From Citrobacter sp. RHB25-C09 (GTDB taxonomy: Bacteria; Pseudomonadota; Gammaproteobacteria; Enterobacterales; Enterobacteriaceae): 64,000 bases of DNA. The stretch is from positions 2,294,001 through 2,358,000 of the forward strand of contig NZ_CP057483.1 in assembly GCF_013836145.1 (NCBI RefSeq), in the 5' to 3' direction. Below, piece after piece: positions 44,277 through 53,745 of the stretch. Both the position numbers and the translations under genes were made by a program. The notes beneath the pieces are model-generated. The model was given only the letters and a program-made list of their open reading frames with translations. It did not search any database and was not told where the DNA came from. Every line of letters begins with the position of its first letter. The first letter of the stretch is position 1.

Positions 44277-45286
44277 ACCAGATCCTCCACCGGTTTAAAG
44301 CAGGCGCGCAACCTTCCCGGACTAAACTCCTCCAGCGGCGGCGTAGTGCTACAAACATCCATCGCATGCGGACAGCGCGGCTGGAAAGGACACCCTTTCG
44401 GCAGGCGCAGCAGGTTTGGCGGATTCCCTGGTATGGTTAACATTTCATCGCCCTCACCGTCCAGACGCGGGACGGCGTTGAGCAGGCCAATCGAATAAGG
44501 ATGCACCGGCTTATAAAAAACATCGCGCGCGCTGCCGTATTCCATTGTGCGGCCCGCATACATCACCAGCACCTTGTCACAAATTCCGGCAACAACGCCG
44601 AGGTCGTGGGTAATCATGATAATGGCGGTATTAAACTCCCGCTTCAGTTCATTCAGCAGGGTCATAATTTGCGCCTGCACGGTCACATCCAGCGCAGTCG
44701 TCGGCTCGTCAGCAATCAGCAATTTTGGCCTGCACAGCAGCGCCATAGCGATCATCACGCGCTGACGCATCCCACCGGAAAACTCATGCGGGAACATCTT
44801 CATCCGCTTGCGTGCTTCGGGCATTTTAACTGCGTCCAGCATTCTCACCGACTCTTCAAAGGCCTCGGCTTTGCTCATGCCTTTGTGCAGCATCAGCACT
44901 TCCATCAGTTGTTCCCCCACACGCATATAAGGGTTCAGTGAGGTCATCGGATCCTGGAAAATCATCGAGATTTGTTCGGCACGCAGCTTATTCAGCTCGC
45001 GTTCCGGCAGATTGAGGATCTCGCGTCCACTGAAGGTCGCGGAGCCACCGATCCGTCCATTGGCTGCAAGTAGCCCCATCAGGGCAAACGCCGTCTGTGA
45101 TTTGCCAGAGCCGGACTCGCCAACAATCCCTAACGTTTCCCCGGCGCGCAGCGTAAAGTTCAAGTCGTTGACGGCAGTGACATCACCATCCGGTGTACTG
45201 AAGGTTACGCGAAGATCTTTTACGTCCAGCAGTGCGTTAGCCCTTTGCTCCGCGAGCGGCGCGGTTGCAGTATCAATTACGCTCAT
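44273..45286 (-). CDS. oppD: Oligopeptide ABC transporter ATPase OppD
   Basis: Partner ATPase of OppF. 337 residues. Walker A GESGSGKSQ (about 53-61, Gln where Thr/Ser is usual; E. coli OppD is the same as far as I recall), signature SGGMRQR, Walker B LLIADEPTTALD and the C-terminal CPFQPRCPHAMDVC cysteine cluster are visible. 11 bp after oppC. Confidence 0.97.
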   Translation of the reverse strand: MSVIDTATAPLAEQRANALLDVKDLRVTFSTPDGDVTAVNDLNFTLRAGETLGIVGESGSGKSQTAFALMGLLAANGRIGGSATFSGREILNLPERELNKLRAEQISMIFQDPMTSLNPYMRVGEQLMEVLMLHKGMSKAEAFEESVRMLDAVKMPEARKRMKMFPHEFSGGMRQRVMIAMALLCRPKLLIADEPTTALDVTVQAQIMTLLNELKREFNTAIIMITHDLGVVAGICDKVLVMYAGRTMEYGSARDVFYKPVHPYSIGLLNAVPRLDGEGDEMLTIPGNPPNLLRLPKGCPFQPRCPHAMDVCSTTPPLEEFSPGRLRACFKPVEDLV

Positions 45287-45297
45287 GGCTGCACTCC

Positions 45298-46206
45298 TTA
45301 ACGGTCTTTCGGGTCGAGGGCATCACGCAGGCCATCGCCAATAAAGTTAAAACAGAATAAGGTCACCACCAGGAAACCTGCCGGGAACAGCAGTAGCCAC
45401 GGTGAAACTTCCATTGAGTTTGCACCATCACTCAGCAACGCGCCCCAACTGCTCAGGGGTTCCTGCGTACCCAGTCCCAGGAAGCTGAGGAAGGATTCAA
45501 ACAAAATCATGCTGGGAACCAGCAATGAGGCGTAGACCACTACCACACCGAGCACGTTAGGCACGATATGGCGAAGCACAATATTAGCCGTCGAAACACC
45601 GCCAACCTGCGCCGCTTCAATGAACTCTTTGCGCTTCAGACTTAATGTCTGCCCGCGCACAATACGCGCCATGTCCAGCCAGGACACCATGCCAATAGCC
45701 ACAAAGATCAGCAGGATATTTTGCCCAAAGAAGGTCACCAGCAGAATGACAAAAAACATAAACGGGAAGGAGTTGAGAATTTCCAGCAGACGCATCATCA
45801 CGGAGTCGATTTTGCCGCCAAGATAGCCGGAAAGAGAGCCATACAGGGTGCCTACTACCACGGCGACCAGCGCTGCGGCAATGCCGACCATCAGTGAAAT
45901 ACGTCCGCCAATGGCGACACGAACCAACAGATCACGGCCGGACGAATCGGTACCAAAATAGTGACCGGACTCGGTATCCGGGGCACTGGACATCATTCCC
46001 CAGTCCGTATCGAAGTAGGTGAACTGCGACAGCATCGGCGCGAACGTGACAAACAGCGCGATCAGAACCAGGACGAACAGACTGGCAACCGCCGCACGGT
46101 TATGCATGAATCGACGACGTGCATCCTGCCACAAGCTACGCCCTTCGACCTCCAGCTTCTCACTGAAATTTTCCAGCGCTTCGCTGTTTTTCTTACTTAA
46201 CATCAT
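45298..46206 (-). CDS. oppC: Oligopeptide ABC transporter permease OppC
   Basis: 302-residue inner-membrane permease with five to six helices after a cytosolic N-tail (first helix about 40-60). The EAA loop is seen in EFIEAAQVGGVSTANIVLRHIVPN (about 198-221). Pairs with OppB to form the pore. 15 bp after oppB. Confidence 0.97.
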   Translation of the reverse strand: MMLSKKNSEALENFSEKLEVEGRSLWQDARRRFMHNRAAVASLFVLVLIALFVTFAPMLSQFTYFDTDWGMMSSAPDTESGHYFGTDSSGRDLLVRVAIGGRISLMVGIAAALVAVVVGTLYGSLSGYLGGKIDSVMMRLLEILNSFPFMFFVILLVTFFGQNILLIFVAIGMVSWLDMARIVRGQTLSLKRKEFIEAAQVGGVSTANIVLRHIVPNVLGVVVVYASLLVPSMILFESFLSFLGLGTQEPLSSWGALLSDGANSMEVSPWLLLFPAGFLVVTLFCFNFIGDGLRDALDPKDR

Positions 46207-46221
46207 CGCGAGCTCCAGTGA

Positions 46222-47142
46222 TCAGTAGCGAATTTTCGGGTCGATTACGGCGTATAGCACATCGACTATCGCGTTAAATACAATCGTCAACGTCCCTACC
46301 AGAATGGTCAGGCTCAGCACCAGTGAATAATCACGGTTCAGCGCACCGTTCACAAACAGTTGCCCGATACCTGGCAGACCATAAATCGTTTCGATGACCA
46401 TTGAACCCGTGATGATCCCGACAAACGCGGGACCCATGTAGGAAAGCACGGGCAGTAACGCCGGCTTCAGCGCGTGGCGAAAGATAATACGCCGCATCGG
46501 CAACCCTTTAGCACGCGCGGTGCGAATGAAGTTTGAGTGCAACACTTCAATCATTGAACCTCGGGTGATACGGGCGATACTGGCGATATACGCCAGCGAT
46601 AATGCCACCATCGGCAGAATCATAAATTTCGGCGCGCCGCCATTCCAGCCGCCGCCGGGGAGCCATTTAAGCGTAATCGCGAAGATCATCACCAGTAGCG
46701 GAGCGACCACGAAGCTTGGGATAACCACTCCAGTCATCGCGACCCCCATCACCGTGTAATCCCAGCGCGTATTTTGCTTCAACGCAGCAATTACGCCGGC
46801 ACTCACCCCAAGAACAATCGCCAGGATAAAAGCAGCGGCACCCAGCTTCGCGGAGACCGGGAAGCTTGAGGCGACTAAATCGTTCACCGTGTAATCTTTA
46901 TATTTAAAGGACGGCCCAAAATCCCCGTGCGCCAACTGTTTCAGATAGCTGAAGTACTGCGTAGAAATAGGGTCGTTAAGATGGTATTTCGCTTCGATAT
47001 TAGCCAGAACTTCTGCTGGCAGCGCGCGCTCACCGGTAAACGGACTACCCGGTGCCAGTCGCATCATGAAGAACGAAATAGTAATTAGAATGAATAGCGT
47101 CGGAATGGCTTCCAGACAGCGACGTAAGATAAATTTCAACAT
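46222..47142 (-). CDS. oppB: Oligopeptide ABC transporter permease OppB
   Basis: 306-residue permease from ATG 47142 (MLKFILRRCLEAIP), the E. coli start; the open frame extends 15 codons further into the ERIC element. Six helices; EAA loop FIRTARAKGLPMRRIIFRHALKPA (about 212-235). It is separated from oppA by an ERIC repeat, unlike the tight spacing of the following genes. Confidence 0.96.
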   Translation of the reverse strand: MLKFILRRCLEAIPTLFILITISFFMMRLAPGSPFTGERALPAEVLANIEAKYHLNDPISTQYFSYLKQLAHGDFGPSFKYKDYTVNDLVASSFPVSAKLGAAAFILAIVLGVSAGVIAALKQNTRWDYTVMGVAMTGVVIPSFVVAPLLVMIFAITLKWLPGGGWNGGAPKFMILPMVALSLAYIASIARITRGSMIEVLHSNFIRTARAKGLPMRRIIFRHALKPALLPVLSYMGPAFVGIITGSMVIETIYGLPGIGQLFVNGALNRDYSLVLSLTILVGTLTIVFNAIVDVLYAVIDPKIRY

Positions 47143-47168
47143 AACCCATACCTTCTGGCGTGTGCCTT

Positions 47169-47293
47169 TATACCCGTCATACTTCAAGTTGCAAGCGCGT
47201 TGGCTTCACTCGCTAACCCCAGTCACTTAGTTTGTGTAAGCTCCGGGATTCGCTGCGTCGCCGCCTTCCTGCAACTCAAATTTTTAGGGTATA
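47169..47293. repeat. ERIC (IRU) element between oppA and oppB
   Basis: About 125 bp bounded by TATACCCGTCATACTTCAAG and ATTTTTAGGGTATA. It contains the ERIC core CCCAGTCACTTAG..GTGTAAGCTCCGGGATTCGC and ends in CCTTCCTGCAACTC. The pattern fits ERIC from end to end, slightly diverged. It is transcribed within the opp operon. Confidence 0.88.
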
Positions 47294-47373
47294 CCTCTCT
47301 TCGTGCAGAGAGGTGTGAACAGAGCGACGAAAAAGACACAGTGGGACAGCCCATACTGCCCCACCCTTTGCCA

Positions 47374-49002
47374 TTAATGCTTGATAATATACAAGTCTTT
47401 AACGTGGATATTATCCATCGGGTCTTTACCGGTATAGCCACCTACCCATGGTTTCACCAGACGGGCGTTGACGTAGTAGAACACCGGAACGATGGCAGAA
47501 TCTTTATCAAGCTGCTGCTCTGCTTTGCTGTACAGCTCGGTACGCTGAGCGTCATCTGTCGCTTTCAGGGTGTCGGCAATAATTTTGTCAAACGCAGGGC
47601 TCTTATAGTGAGTCGTGTTGTTTGAACTGTCAGACAGTACCATGTTGAGGAATGAGGTGGGTTCGTTGTAATCCGCGCACCAGGCGGCACGCGAAACATC
47701 ATAGTTACCCTGATGGCGGGTATCGAGGAACGTTTTCCATTCCTGGTTTTCCAGCTTCACGTTCACGCCTAAGTTTTTCTTCCAGATAGACGCAGCGGCG
47801 ATGGCCAGTTTCTTATGCAGGTCTGACGTGTTATAGAGCAGGCTGAAAGTCAGCGGCTTGTCTGCGGTATACCCGGCTTCGGCCAGCAGTTTCTTCGCTT
47901 CTTCATTACGTTTTTCCTGCGACCAGCCGAACCATTCTGGCTCAACCAGTTTCGCACCGTCGGTATATGGCGGGGTAAAGCTGTAGGCTGGCAGATCGCC
48001 CTGGTTTTTCACCTTATTGACAATGATATCGCGGTCCAGCGCCAGCTTCAGCGCAGTACGCACGCGAACATCCGTAAACGGTGCTTTCTGGTTATTGATT
48101 TCGTAATAATAGGTGCACAGATACGGGTCAACGTGAACTTCGTTCGGGATCTCTTTTTTCAGTTTCTGGAACAGCTCGATCGGCATGTTGTTATAGGTCA
48201 TGTCGATTTCACCGCTACGGTAGCGGTTAACGTCAGTCACTTCGGAAGAGATTGGCAGGTAGGTCACCTGGTTGATAACGGTTTTGGCGTTATCCCAATA
48301 GTTGGTATTACGTTCAAGCACAATACGCTCGTTTACGACCCAGTCTTTCAGCTTGTATGAACCGTTAGACACAATGTTGGCCGGCTGAGTCCACTTATCA
48401 CCGTATTTTTCAACAACGGCTTTTGGCACCGGTGAAACAGAGGAGTGAACCAACAGTTTGTAGAAATAAGGCACCGGTTCGCTCAGGGTGACTTCAAACG
48501 TATGATCGTCGATCGCTTTCACGCCCAGATCGGTGACCGGCTTTTTCCCGGCAACGATATCGTCAATATTTACGATATGGCCGTATTGCAGATAACTGGC
48601 GTAAGGCGATGCGGTATTTGGATCGGACAGACGCTGCCAGCTGTAGACAAAATCCTGCGCGGTAACGGGTGAACCATCAGACCATTTCGCGTCTTTACGC
48701 AGATGGAAAGTCCAGACTTTAAAATCTTTGTTATCCCATTTTTCCGCCACGCCCGGAGAGGGTTTGCCCTCAACATCGCTGATAATTAACCCTTCAAACA
48801 GGTCGCGGCTGATATTCGATTCCGGCACACCTTCGATTTTGTGCGGATCGAGTGACTGAACTTCCGAGCCATTATTACGCACCAGCGTCTGCTTTTCTGC
48901 CAGTTGCACGCCGGCAGGTACATTCGCCGCCTGAGCAACATTGCCTGCGATTAGTGCAGAAAGGATCCCTGCAGCCACTAAACTTTTCTTCGTGTTGGTC
49001 AT
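47374..49002 (-). CDS. oppA: Periplasmic oligopeptide-binding protein OppA
   Basis: Captures oligopeptides for OppBCDF, in the periplasm. 542 residues (E. coli 543). Signal peptide 1-26 ends AQA|ANVP. Family SBP_bac_5: NNGSEVQSLDPHKIEGVPESN near the mature N-terminus and WCADYNEPTSF at about 445. Strong GGGAG Shine-Dalgarno (49013-49017 complement). A GcvB-type C/A-rich target overlaps the ribosome site. Confidence 0.98.
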   Translation of the reverse strand: MTNTKKSLVAAGILSALIAGNVAQAANVPAGVQLAEKQTLVRNNGSEVQSLDPHKIEGVPESNISRDLFEGLIISDVEGKPSPGVAEKWDNKDFKVWTFHLRKDAKWSDGSPVTAQDFVYSWQRLSDPNTASPYASYLQYGHIVNIDDIVAGKKPVTDLGVKAIDDHTFEVTLSEPVPYFYKLLVHSSVSPVPKAVVEKYGDKWTQPANIVSNGSYKLKDWVVNERIVLERNTNYWDNAKTVINQVTYLPISSEVTDVNRYRSGEIDMTYNNMPIELFQKLKKEIPNEVHVDPYLCTYYYEINNQKAPFTDVRVRTALKLALDRDIIVNKVKNQGDLPAYSFTPPYTDGAKLVEPEWFGWSQEKRNEEAKKLLAEAGYTADKPLTFSLLYNTSDLHKKLAIAAASIWKKNLGVNVKLENQEWKTFLDTRHQGNYDVSRAAWCADYNEPTSFLNMVLSDSSNNTTHYKSPAFDKIIADTLKATDDAQRTELYSKAEQQLDKDSAIVPVFYYVNARLVKPWVGGYTGKDPMDNIHVKDLYIIKH

Positions 49003-49011
49003 TGTGTTTGT
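49003..49011 (-). promoter_or_regulatory. Putative GcvB sRNA target in the oppA leader
   Basis: Minus-strand ACAAACACA between the Shine-Dalgarno and the ATG is C/A-rich, like the targets that pair with the G/U-rich R1 linker of GcvB. OppA is a documented GcvB target in Salmonella and E. coli; the pairing here is inferred from sequence alone. Confidence 0.55.
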
Positions 49012-49019
49012 ACTCCCTC

Positions 49020-49719
49020 ATTATAATTACTGGTTTAACCAGCCTGTTAATCCCGTTAAGGATCCCTGAACAGCACCGGAGACTTTCTGCTGTCAGGTCG
49101 TTCACTGCACGCTATCACCGACTTTATTTATTCTGGCGGTTCGTATGACCGCCTTGCGTCGATTCTGTATGCGCTTTCCCTGTCGAAAGCGCATTCTTAT
49201 CTGCTACACATTCAGATGAAAATTATTCTCATCAGAGCGCTATTTGGCGGCAAATGAGTCCTTCGGAAAATAACAAATGCGCCGATCTGCCGCCAATACA
49301 ATTTACAGATTTGTTAAGCAATTCTCTTTTAGCGAAAAAAAACGACTTCCGGGGAACGGTCCGAAGCAGATTATTTTCAATTTTTTCTTAATTAATCAGT
49401 CAGTTAACATTCAAGCATAACGAATGAAGCGTCACAAGACATCTCAACCGCTATAGACTATGAAAATTTAACAATTGATTATTATTTAGCACATTCATCT
49501 ATAATGACATTGAATTAACTAATATCATTTCGCCAAACCTTGAGCAAGTCCCGGATAATGATGTGTGATAAATAACATGACAGGACTGCTCAGAAAGCAT
49601 ACGTACATTAATAAATACCAATAAAATCAATATTTTTTATTTTGCTTAAGAAGTGTAGGGTTTTAGCGATTTCACGCTAAGAAGGCTAAAAGTGAGGATG
49701 GTGACAATGAATAATAGAC
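49020..49719. other. Long intergenic region between oppA and ychE
   Basis: About 700 bp, strongly AT-rich from 49320 to 49680. It carries the oppA promoter and leader on the minus strand. No coding frame or RNA gene could be supported. Confidence 0.55.
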
Positions 49720-49744
49720 AAACGGAACCATGACGGTTCCGTTT
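49720..49744 (-). terminator. Terminator of ychE
   Basis: AAACGGAACC (49720-49729) and GGTTCCGTTT (49735-49744) form a perfect 10-bp stem with loop of 5, just beyond the ychE stop; the minus-strand tail is U-containing (GTCTATTATT). Confidence 0.75.
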
Positions 49745-49758
49745 CATATGAAAGTGAA

Positions 49759-50406
49759 TTAATTCAAAAGCCCAGGGAATATCGCTTTAATACCCGTTAC
49801 GATAAATTCAATACCCAGCGCCATTAACAGAAGACCCATTATACGGGTGATCACGTTAATGCCCGTTTGTCCTAATACGCGAACCAACCACGGCGCCATA
49901 CGGAATAACCCCCAACAACAGAGGGCAAAAATGGCGATTGCCACAAAGAACCCGAACAAATACATCACGCTGTGGTAACGCGTTCCCCAGACAATCGTCG
50001 AGCTAATGGCACCCGGCCCAGCCATTAGTGGCAGAGCTAGCGGAACAACGCCGACGCTTTCGCGGATTGCGGTTTCTGATTTTTCCTGTTTATTCTGCTT
50101 ATCTTCACCCAGCTTACCGCTGATCATTGACATTGCGATGGTCACCACAAGGATGCCCCCCGCGATCCTGAACGAGTCGATAGAAATGCCGAACAGTTGC
50201 AGAATTCCATCGCCCAGAAATAATGAGGTCCACAAAATAATCGCGACAGAGAGGTTGGCGGTCAGGTTGGTTTTATTACGCGCCACGGCCGTCTGGTAAC
50301 TGGTCATGCTGATAAAAACGGGAATAATCCCTACCGGGTTAACCAACGCAAATAACCCGATGAAAAACTTGAAGTAAACAGGAAAATCAAACAGCGTCTG
50401 AATCAC
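49759..50406 (-). CDS. ychE: YchE, MarC-family membrane protein
   Basis: 215-residue polytopic protein with six hydrophobic helices, MarC/UPF0056 family. Starts MIQTLFDFPVYFKFFIGLFA, conserved motifs NPVGIIPVF and PLALPLMAGPGAIS. Early claims of a role in multidrug resistance for MarC were withdrawn; function of YchE is unknown. It is divergent from adhE. Confidence 0.95.
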   Translation of the reverse strand: MIQTLFDFPVYFKFFIGLFALVNPVGIIPVFISMTSYQTAVARNKTNLTANLSVAIILWTSLFLGDGILQLFGISIDSFRIAGGILVVTIAMSMISGKLGEDKQNKQEKSETAIRESVGVVPLALPLMAGPGAISSTIVWGTRYHSVMYLFGFFVAIAIFALCCWGLFRMAPWLVRVLGQTGINVITRIMGLLLMALGIEFIVTGIKAIFPGLLN

Positions 50407-50965
50407 GGTTAGCTCCGAAGCGTTAGCCGTATAGAAATAAAGTTATCAGTGACAAAGTACCCTGTGTCGTGCAGTTGCGTTGCCGCCGCGCCAGAACGGG
50501 CCAAAAGCCGTCAATCGGACACTCTACAAGTACAGGGTAAAACCGTGCCGAAGATACGCCTTTTCATAGCACATTTCACCTGCTGACGCGCGAAAAAGAC
50601 ATCTTTATTTTCTGTTACTTATTTATTTTACCTATGTTAACTTTTATTCCATTCATTACTACAATTCATCAACACTTAGCGTTAATGGCTAAAATGGCCT
50701 GCTGAAAGGTGTCAGCTTTGCTTAATCTTGATCCAGATCACATAATTACTACTCAGAAGTGAGTAACCTTGCTTACGCCACCTGGAAGTAACGCGTTAGA
50801 GTTAAATGACGAAAACGCATAAGCTCTTTTAGTAAATCAGAGCAAACTGGACGTTAAGTAAGTGATTGATTTTTAGAGAGTCACACAAACAGACACTGTA
50901 AAGTCTATACTCTCGAAGCGAGCAGATGATTTACTAAAAAAGTTTAACATTATCAGGAGAGCATT
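50407..50965. promoter_or_regulatory. adhE upstream regulatory region
   Basis: 559-bp gap. GCTGAAAGGTGTCAGC (50701-50716) is the imperfect palindrome seen in the E. coli adhE region and resembles a Cra site; TTGATCCAGATCA (50728-50740) resembles FNR/ArcA-type boxes. A long leader, with RNase III-dependent translation and control by Cra, Fis, NarL and RpoS, is known for E. coli adhE. The ribosome site is AGGAGAGCATT, ending 50965. Confidence 0.6.
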
Positions 50966-53641
50966 ATGGCTGTTACTAATGTCGCTGAACTTAACGCACT
51001 CGTAGAGCGCGTAAAAAAAGCCCAGCGTGAATATGCCAGTTTCACTCAAGAACAAGTTGATAAAATCTTCCGCGCCGCCGCTCTGGCCGCTGCAGATGCT
51101 CGAATCCCTCTCGCTAAGATGGCCGTTGCCGAATCCGGCATGGGTATCGTCGAAGATAAAGTGATTAAAAACCACTTTGCTTCCGAATACATCTATAACG
51201 CTTATAAAGATGAAAAGACCTGTGGCGTCCTCTCTGAAGACGACACCTTCGGGACTATCACTATTGCTGAACCTATCGGCATTATTTGCGGTATCGTACC
51301 TACCACCAACCCGACTTCTACTGCGATCTTCAAATCTCTGATCAGCCTGAAGACCCGTAACGCGATTATCTTCTCCCCGCATCCGCGTGCTAAAGACGCA
51401 ACCAACAAAGCAGCAGATATCGTGCTGCAGGCTGCAATTGCTGCGGGCGCACCGAAAGATCTGATCGGCTGGATCGATCAGCCTTCCGTAGAACTGTCTA
51501 ACGCGCTGATGCACCATCCGGACATTAACCTGATTCTCGCAACTGGTGGTCCTGGTATGGTTAAAGCAGCGTACAGCTCTGGTAAACCGGCTATCGGCGT
51601 TGGCGCGGGTAACACTCCGGTAGTTATCGACGAAACGGCTGATATCAAGCGTGCTGTCGCTTCTGTTCTGATGTCTAAGACCTTTGATAACGGCGTTATC
51701 TGTGCGTCTGAACAGTCTGTTGTTGTCGTTGATTCCGTTTATGACGCTGTGCGTGAACGTTTCGCCAGCCACGGCGGCTACATGCTGCAAGGCAAAGAGC
51801 TGAAAGCAGTTCAGGATATCATCCTGAAAAATGGCGCCCTGAATGCGGCTATCGTTGGTCAGCCAGCTTATAAAATTGCTGAACTGGCAGGCTTCTCCGT
51901 ACCTGAAACCACTAAGATTCTGATCGGTGAAGTTACAGTTGTTGATGAAAGCGAGCCGTTTGCTCACGAAAAACTGTCACCTACCCTGGCAATGTATCGC
52001 GCGAAAGATTTCGAAGACGCGGTTAACAAAGCTGAGAAACTGGTTGCAATGGGCGGTATCGGTCATACCTCTTGTCTGTACACCGATCAGGACAACCAGC
52101 CAGAACGCGTTGCTCACTTCGGTCAGATGATGAAAACCGCGCGTATCCTGATCAACACCCCGGCATCTCAGGGTGGTATCGGTGACCTGTACAACTTCAA
52201 ACTCGCACCTTCCCTGACTCTGGGTTGTGGTTCCTGGGGTGGTAACTCCATCTCTGAAAACGTTGGTCCTAAGCACCTGATCAACAAGAAAACCGTTGCT
52301 AAGCGAGCTGAAAACATGTTGTGGCATAAACTTCCGAAATCGATCTACTTCCGCCGTGGCTCTCTGCCAATCGCGCTGGATGAAGTGATTACTGATGGCC
52401 ACAAACGTGCGCTCATCGTGACTGACCGCTTCCTGTTCAATAACGGTTATGCCGACCAGATCACCTCTGTGTTGAAAGCGGCTGGCGTTGAAACTGAAGT
52501 GTTCTTTGAAGTTGAAGCTGACCCGACCCTGACCGTTGTACGTAAAGGTGCAGAGCTGGCGCACTCCTTCAAACCAGACGTGATTATCGCGCTGGGCGGT
52601 GGTTCCCCGATGGATGCCGCGAAAATCATGTGGGTCATGTACGAACATCCGGAAACTCACTTCGAAGAACTGGCGCTGCGCTTTATGGATATCCGTAAAC
52701 GTATCTACAAGTTCCCGAAAATGGGCGTGAAAGCGAAGATGATCGCCGTCACCACCACTTCCGGTACCGGTTCTGAAGTTACGCCGTTTGCGGTGGTAAC
52801 CGACGACGCAACAGGTCAGAAATATCCGCTGGCTGACTACGCCTTGACTCCGGACATGGCGATTGTGGATGCCAACCTGGTTATGGAAATGCCGAAGTCA
52901 CTCTGTGCATTCGGTGGTCTGGATGCGGTAACTCACGCCCTGGAAGCTTATGTTTCTGTACTGGCGTCTGAGTTCTCTGATGGTCAGGCTCTGCAGGCGC
53001 TGAAACTGCTGAAAGAGAACCTGCCAGCCTCTTACAACGAAGGTTCTAAAAACCCGGTAGCACGTGAGCGTGTTCACAGTGCAGCAACCATCGCGGGTAT
53101 CGCGTTTGCTAACGCCTTCCTGGGTGTTTGTCACTCAATGGCGCACAAACTGGGTTCTCAGTTCCACATCCCGCACGGTCTGGCTAACGCCCTGCTGATC
53201 AGCAACGTTATCCGTTACAATGCGAACGACAACCCGACTAAGCAGACTGCATTCAGTCAGTATGACCGTCCGCAGGCTCGCCGTCGCTATGCCGAAATCG
53301 CTGACCATCTGGGTCTGAGCGCACCGGGCGACCGTACTGCAGCTAAGATTGAGAAACTGCTGGCATGGCTGGAAAGCCTGAAAGCTGAGCTGGGTATTCC
53401 TAAGTCTATCCGCGAAGCTGGCGTACAGGAAGCTGACTTCCTGGCCCACGTTGATAAGCTGTCTGAAGATGCCTTCGATGACCAGTGCACCGGTGCTAAC
53501 CCGCGTTACCCACTGATCTCCGAGCTGAAACAGATTCTGCTGGATACTTACTACGGCCGCGAATACAGCGAAGGGACTCCTGCGAAGAAAGACGTTGTCG
53601 CAGCACCAAAAGCTGACAAAAAAGCGAAAAAATCCGCTTAA
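50966..53641 (+). CDS. adhE: Bifunctional acetaldehyde-CoA / alcohol dehydrogenase AdhE
   Basis: Reduces acetyl-CoA to acetaldehyde (residues 1-440) and acetaldehyde to ethanol (450-870) with NADH in fermentation; forms spirosome filaments. 891 residues as in E. coli. The ALDH nucleophile is Cys246 (NGVICASEQS). The iron-dependent ADH domain has GGGSPMDAAK and metal ligands Asp/His in MAHKLGSQFHIPHGLAN. Tail is Lys/Ala-rich (KADKKAKKSA). A terminator follows 24 bp later. Confidence 0.99.
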   Translation: MAVTNVAELNALVERVKKAQREYASFTQEQVDKIFRAAALAAADARIPLAKMAVAESGMGIVEDKVIKNHFASEYIYNAYKDEKTCGVLSEDDTFGTITIAEPIGIICGIVPTTNPTSTAIFKSLISLKTRNAIIFSPHPRAKDATNKAADIVLQAAIAAGAPKDLIGWIDQPSVELSNALMHHPDINLILATGGPGMVKAAYSSGKPAIGVGAGNTPVVIDETADIKRAVASVLMSKTFDNGVICASEQSVVVVDSVYDAVRERFASHGGYMLQGKELKAVQDIILKNGALNAAIVGQPAYKIAELAGFSVPETTKILIGEVTVVDESEPFAHEKLSPTLAMYRAKDFEDAVNKAEKLVAMGGIGHTSCLYTDQDNQPERVAHFGQMMKTARILINTPASQGGIGDLYNFKLAPSLTLGCGSWGGNSISENVGPKHLINKKTVAKRAENMLWHKLPKSIYFRRGSLPIALDEVITDGHKRALIVTDRFLFNNGYADQITSVLKAAGVETEVFFEVEADPTLTVVRKGAELAHSFKPDVIIALGGGSPMDAAKIMWVMYEHPETHFEELALRFMDIRKRIYKFPKMGVKAKMIAVTTTSGTGSEVTPFAVVTDDATGQKYPLADYALTPDMAIVDANLVMEMPKSLCAFGGLDAVTHALEAYVSVLASEFSDGQALQALKLLKENLPASYNEGSKNPVARERVHSAATIAGIAFANAFLGVCHSMAHKLGSQFHIPHGLANALLISNVIRYNANDNPTKQTAFSQYDRPQARRRYAEIADHLGLSAPGDRTAAKIEKLLAWLESLKAELGIPKSIREAGVQEADFLAHVDKLSEDAFDDQCTGANPRYPLISELKQILLDTYYGREYSEGTPAKKDVVAAPKADKKAKKSA

Positions 53642-53664
53642 GCTGAATCCCGTTTAAAGCGAGT

Positions 53665-53694
53665 AAAAACGGCCTCAATTGAGGCCGTTTTTTT
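53665..53694 (+). terminator. Terminator of adhE
   Basis: AAAAACGGCCTC (53665-53676), loop AATT, GAGGCCGTTTTTTT (53681-53694). It is also usable for the convergent tdk. Confidence 0.95.
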
Positions 53695-53745
53695 ATTGCT
53701 ATTGTGGCAACAGGAGATAACGCTCAGGCGTGCTGTAACGCAAAA

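Noticed and set aside
50873..51967. 364-codon minus-strand ORF opposite adhE
   Set aside because: Antisense frame of a highly biased gene; no motif or ribosome site.
51977..52660. 227-codon minus-strand ORF in adhE
   Set aside because: Also an antisense shadow of adhE.
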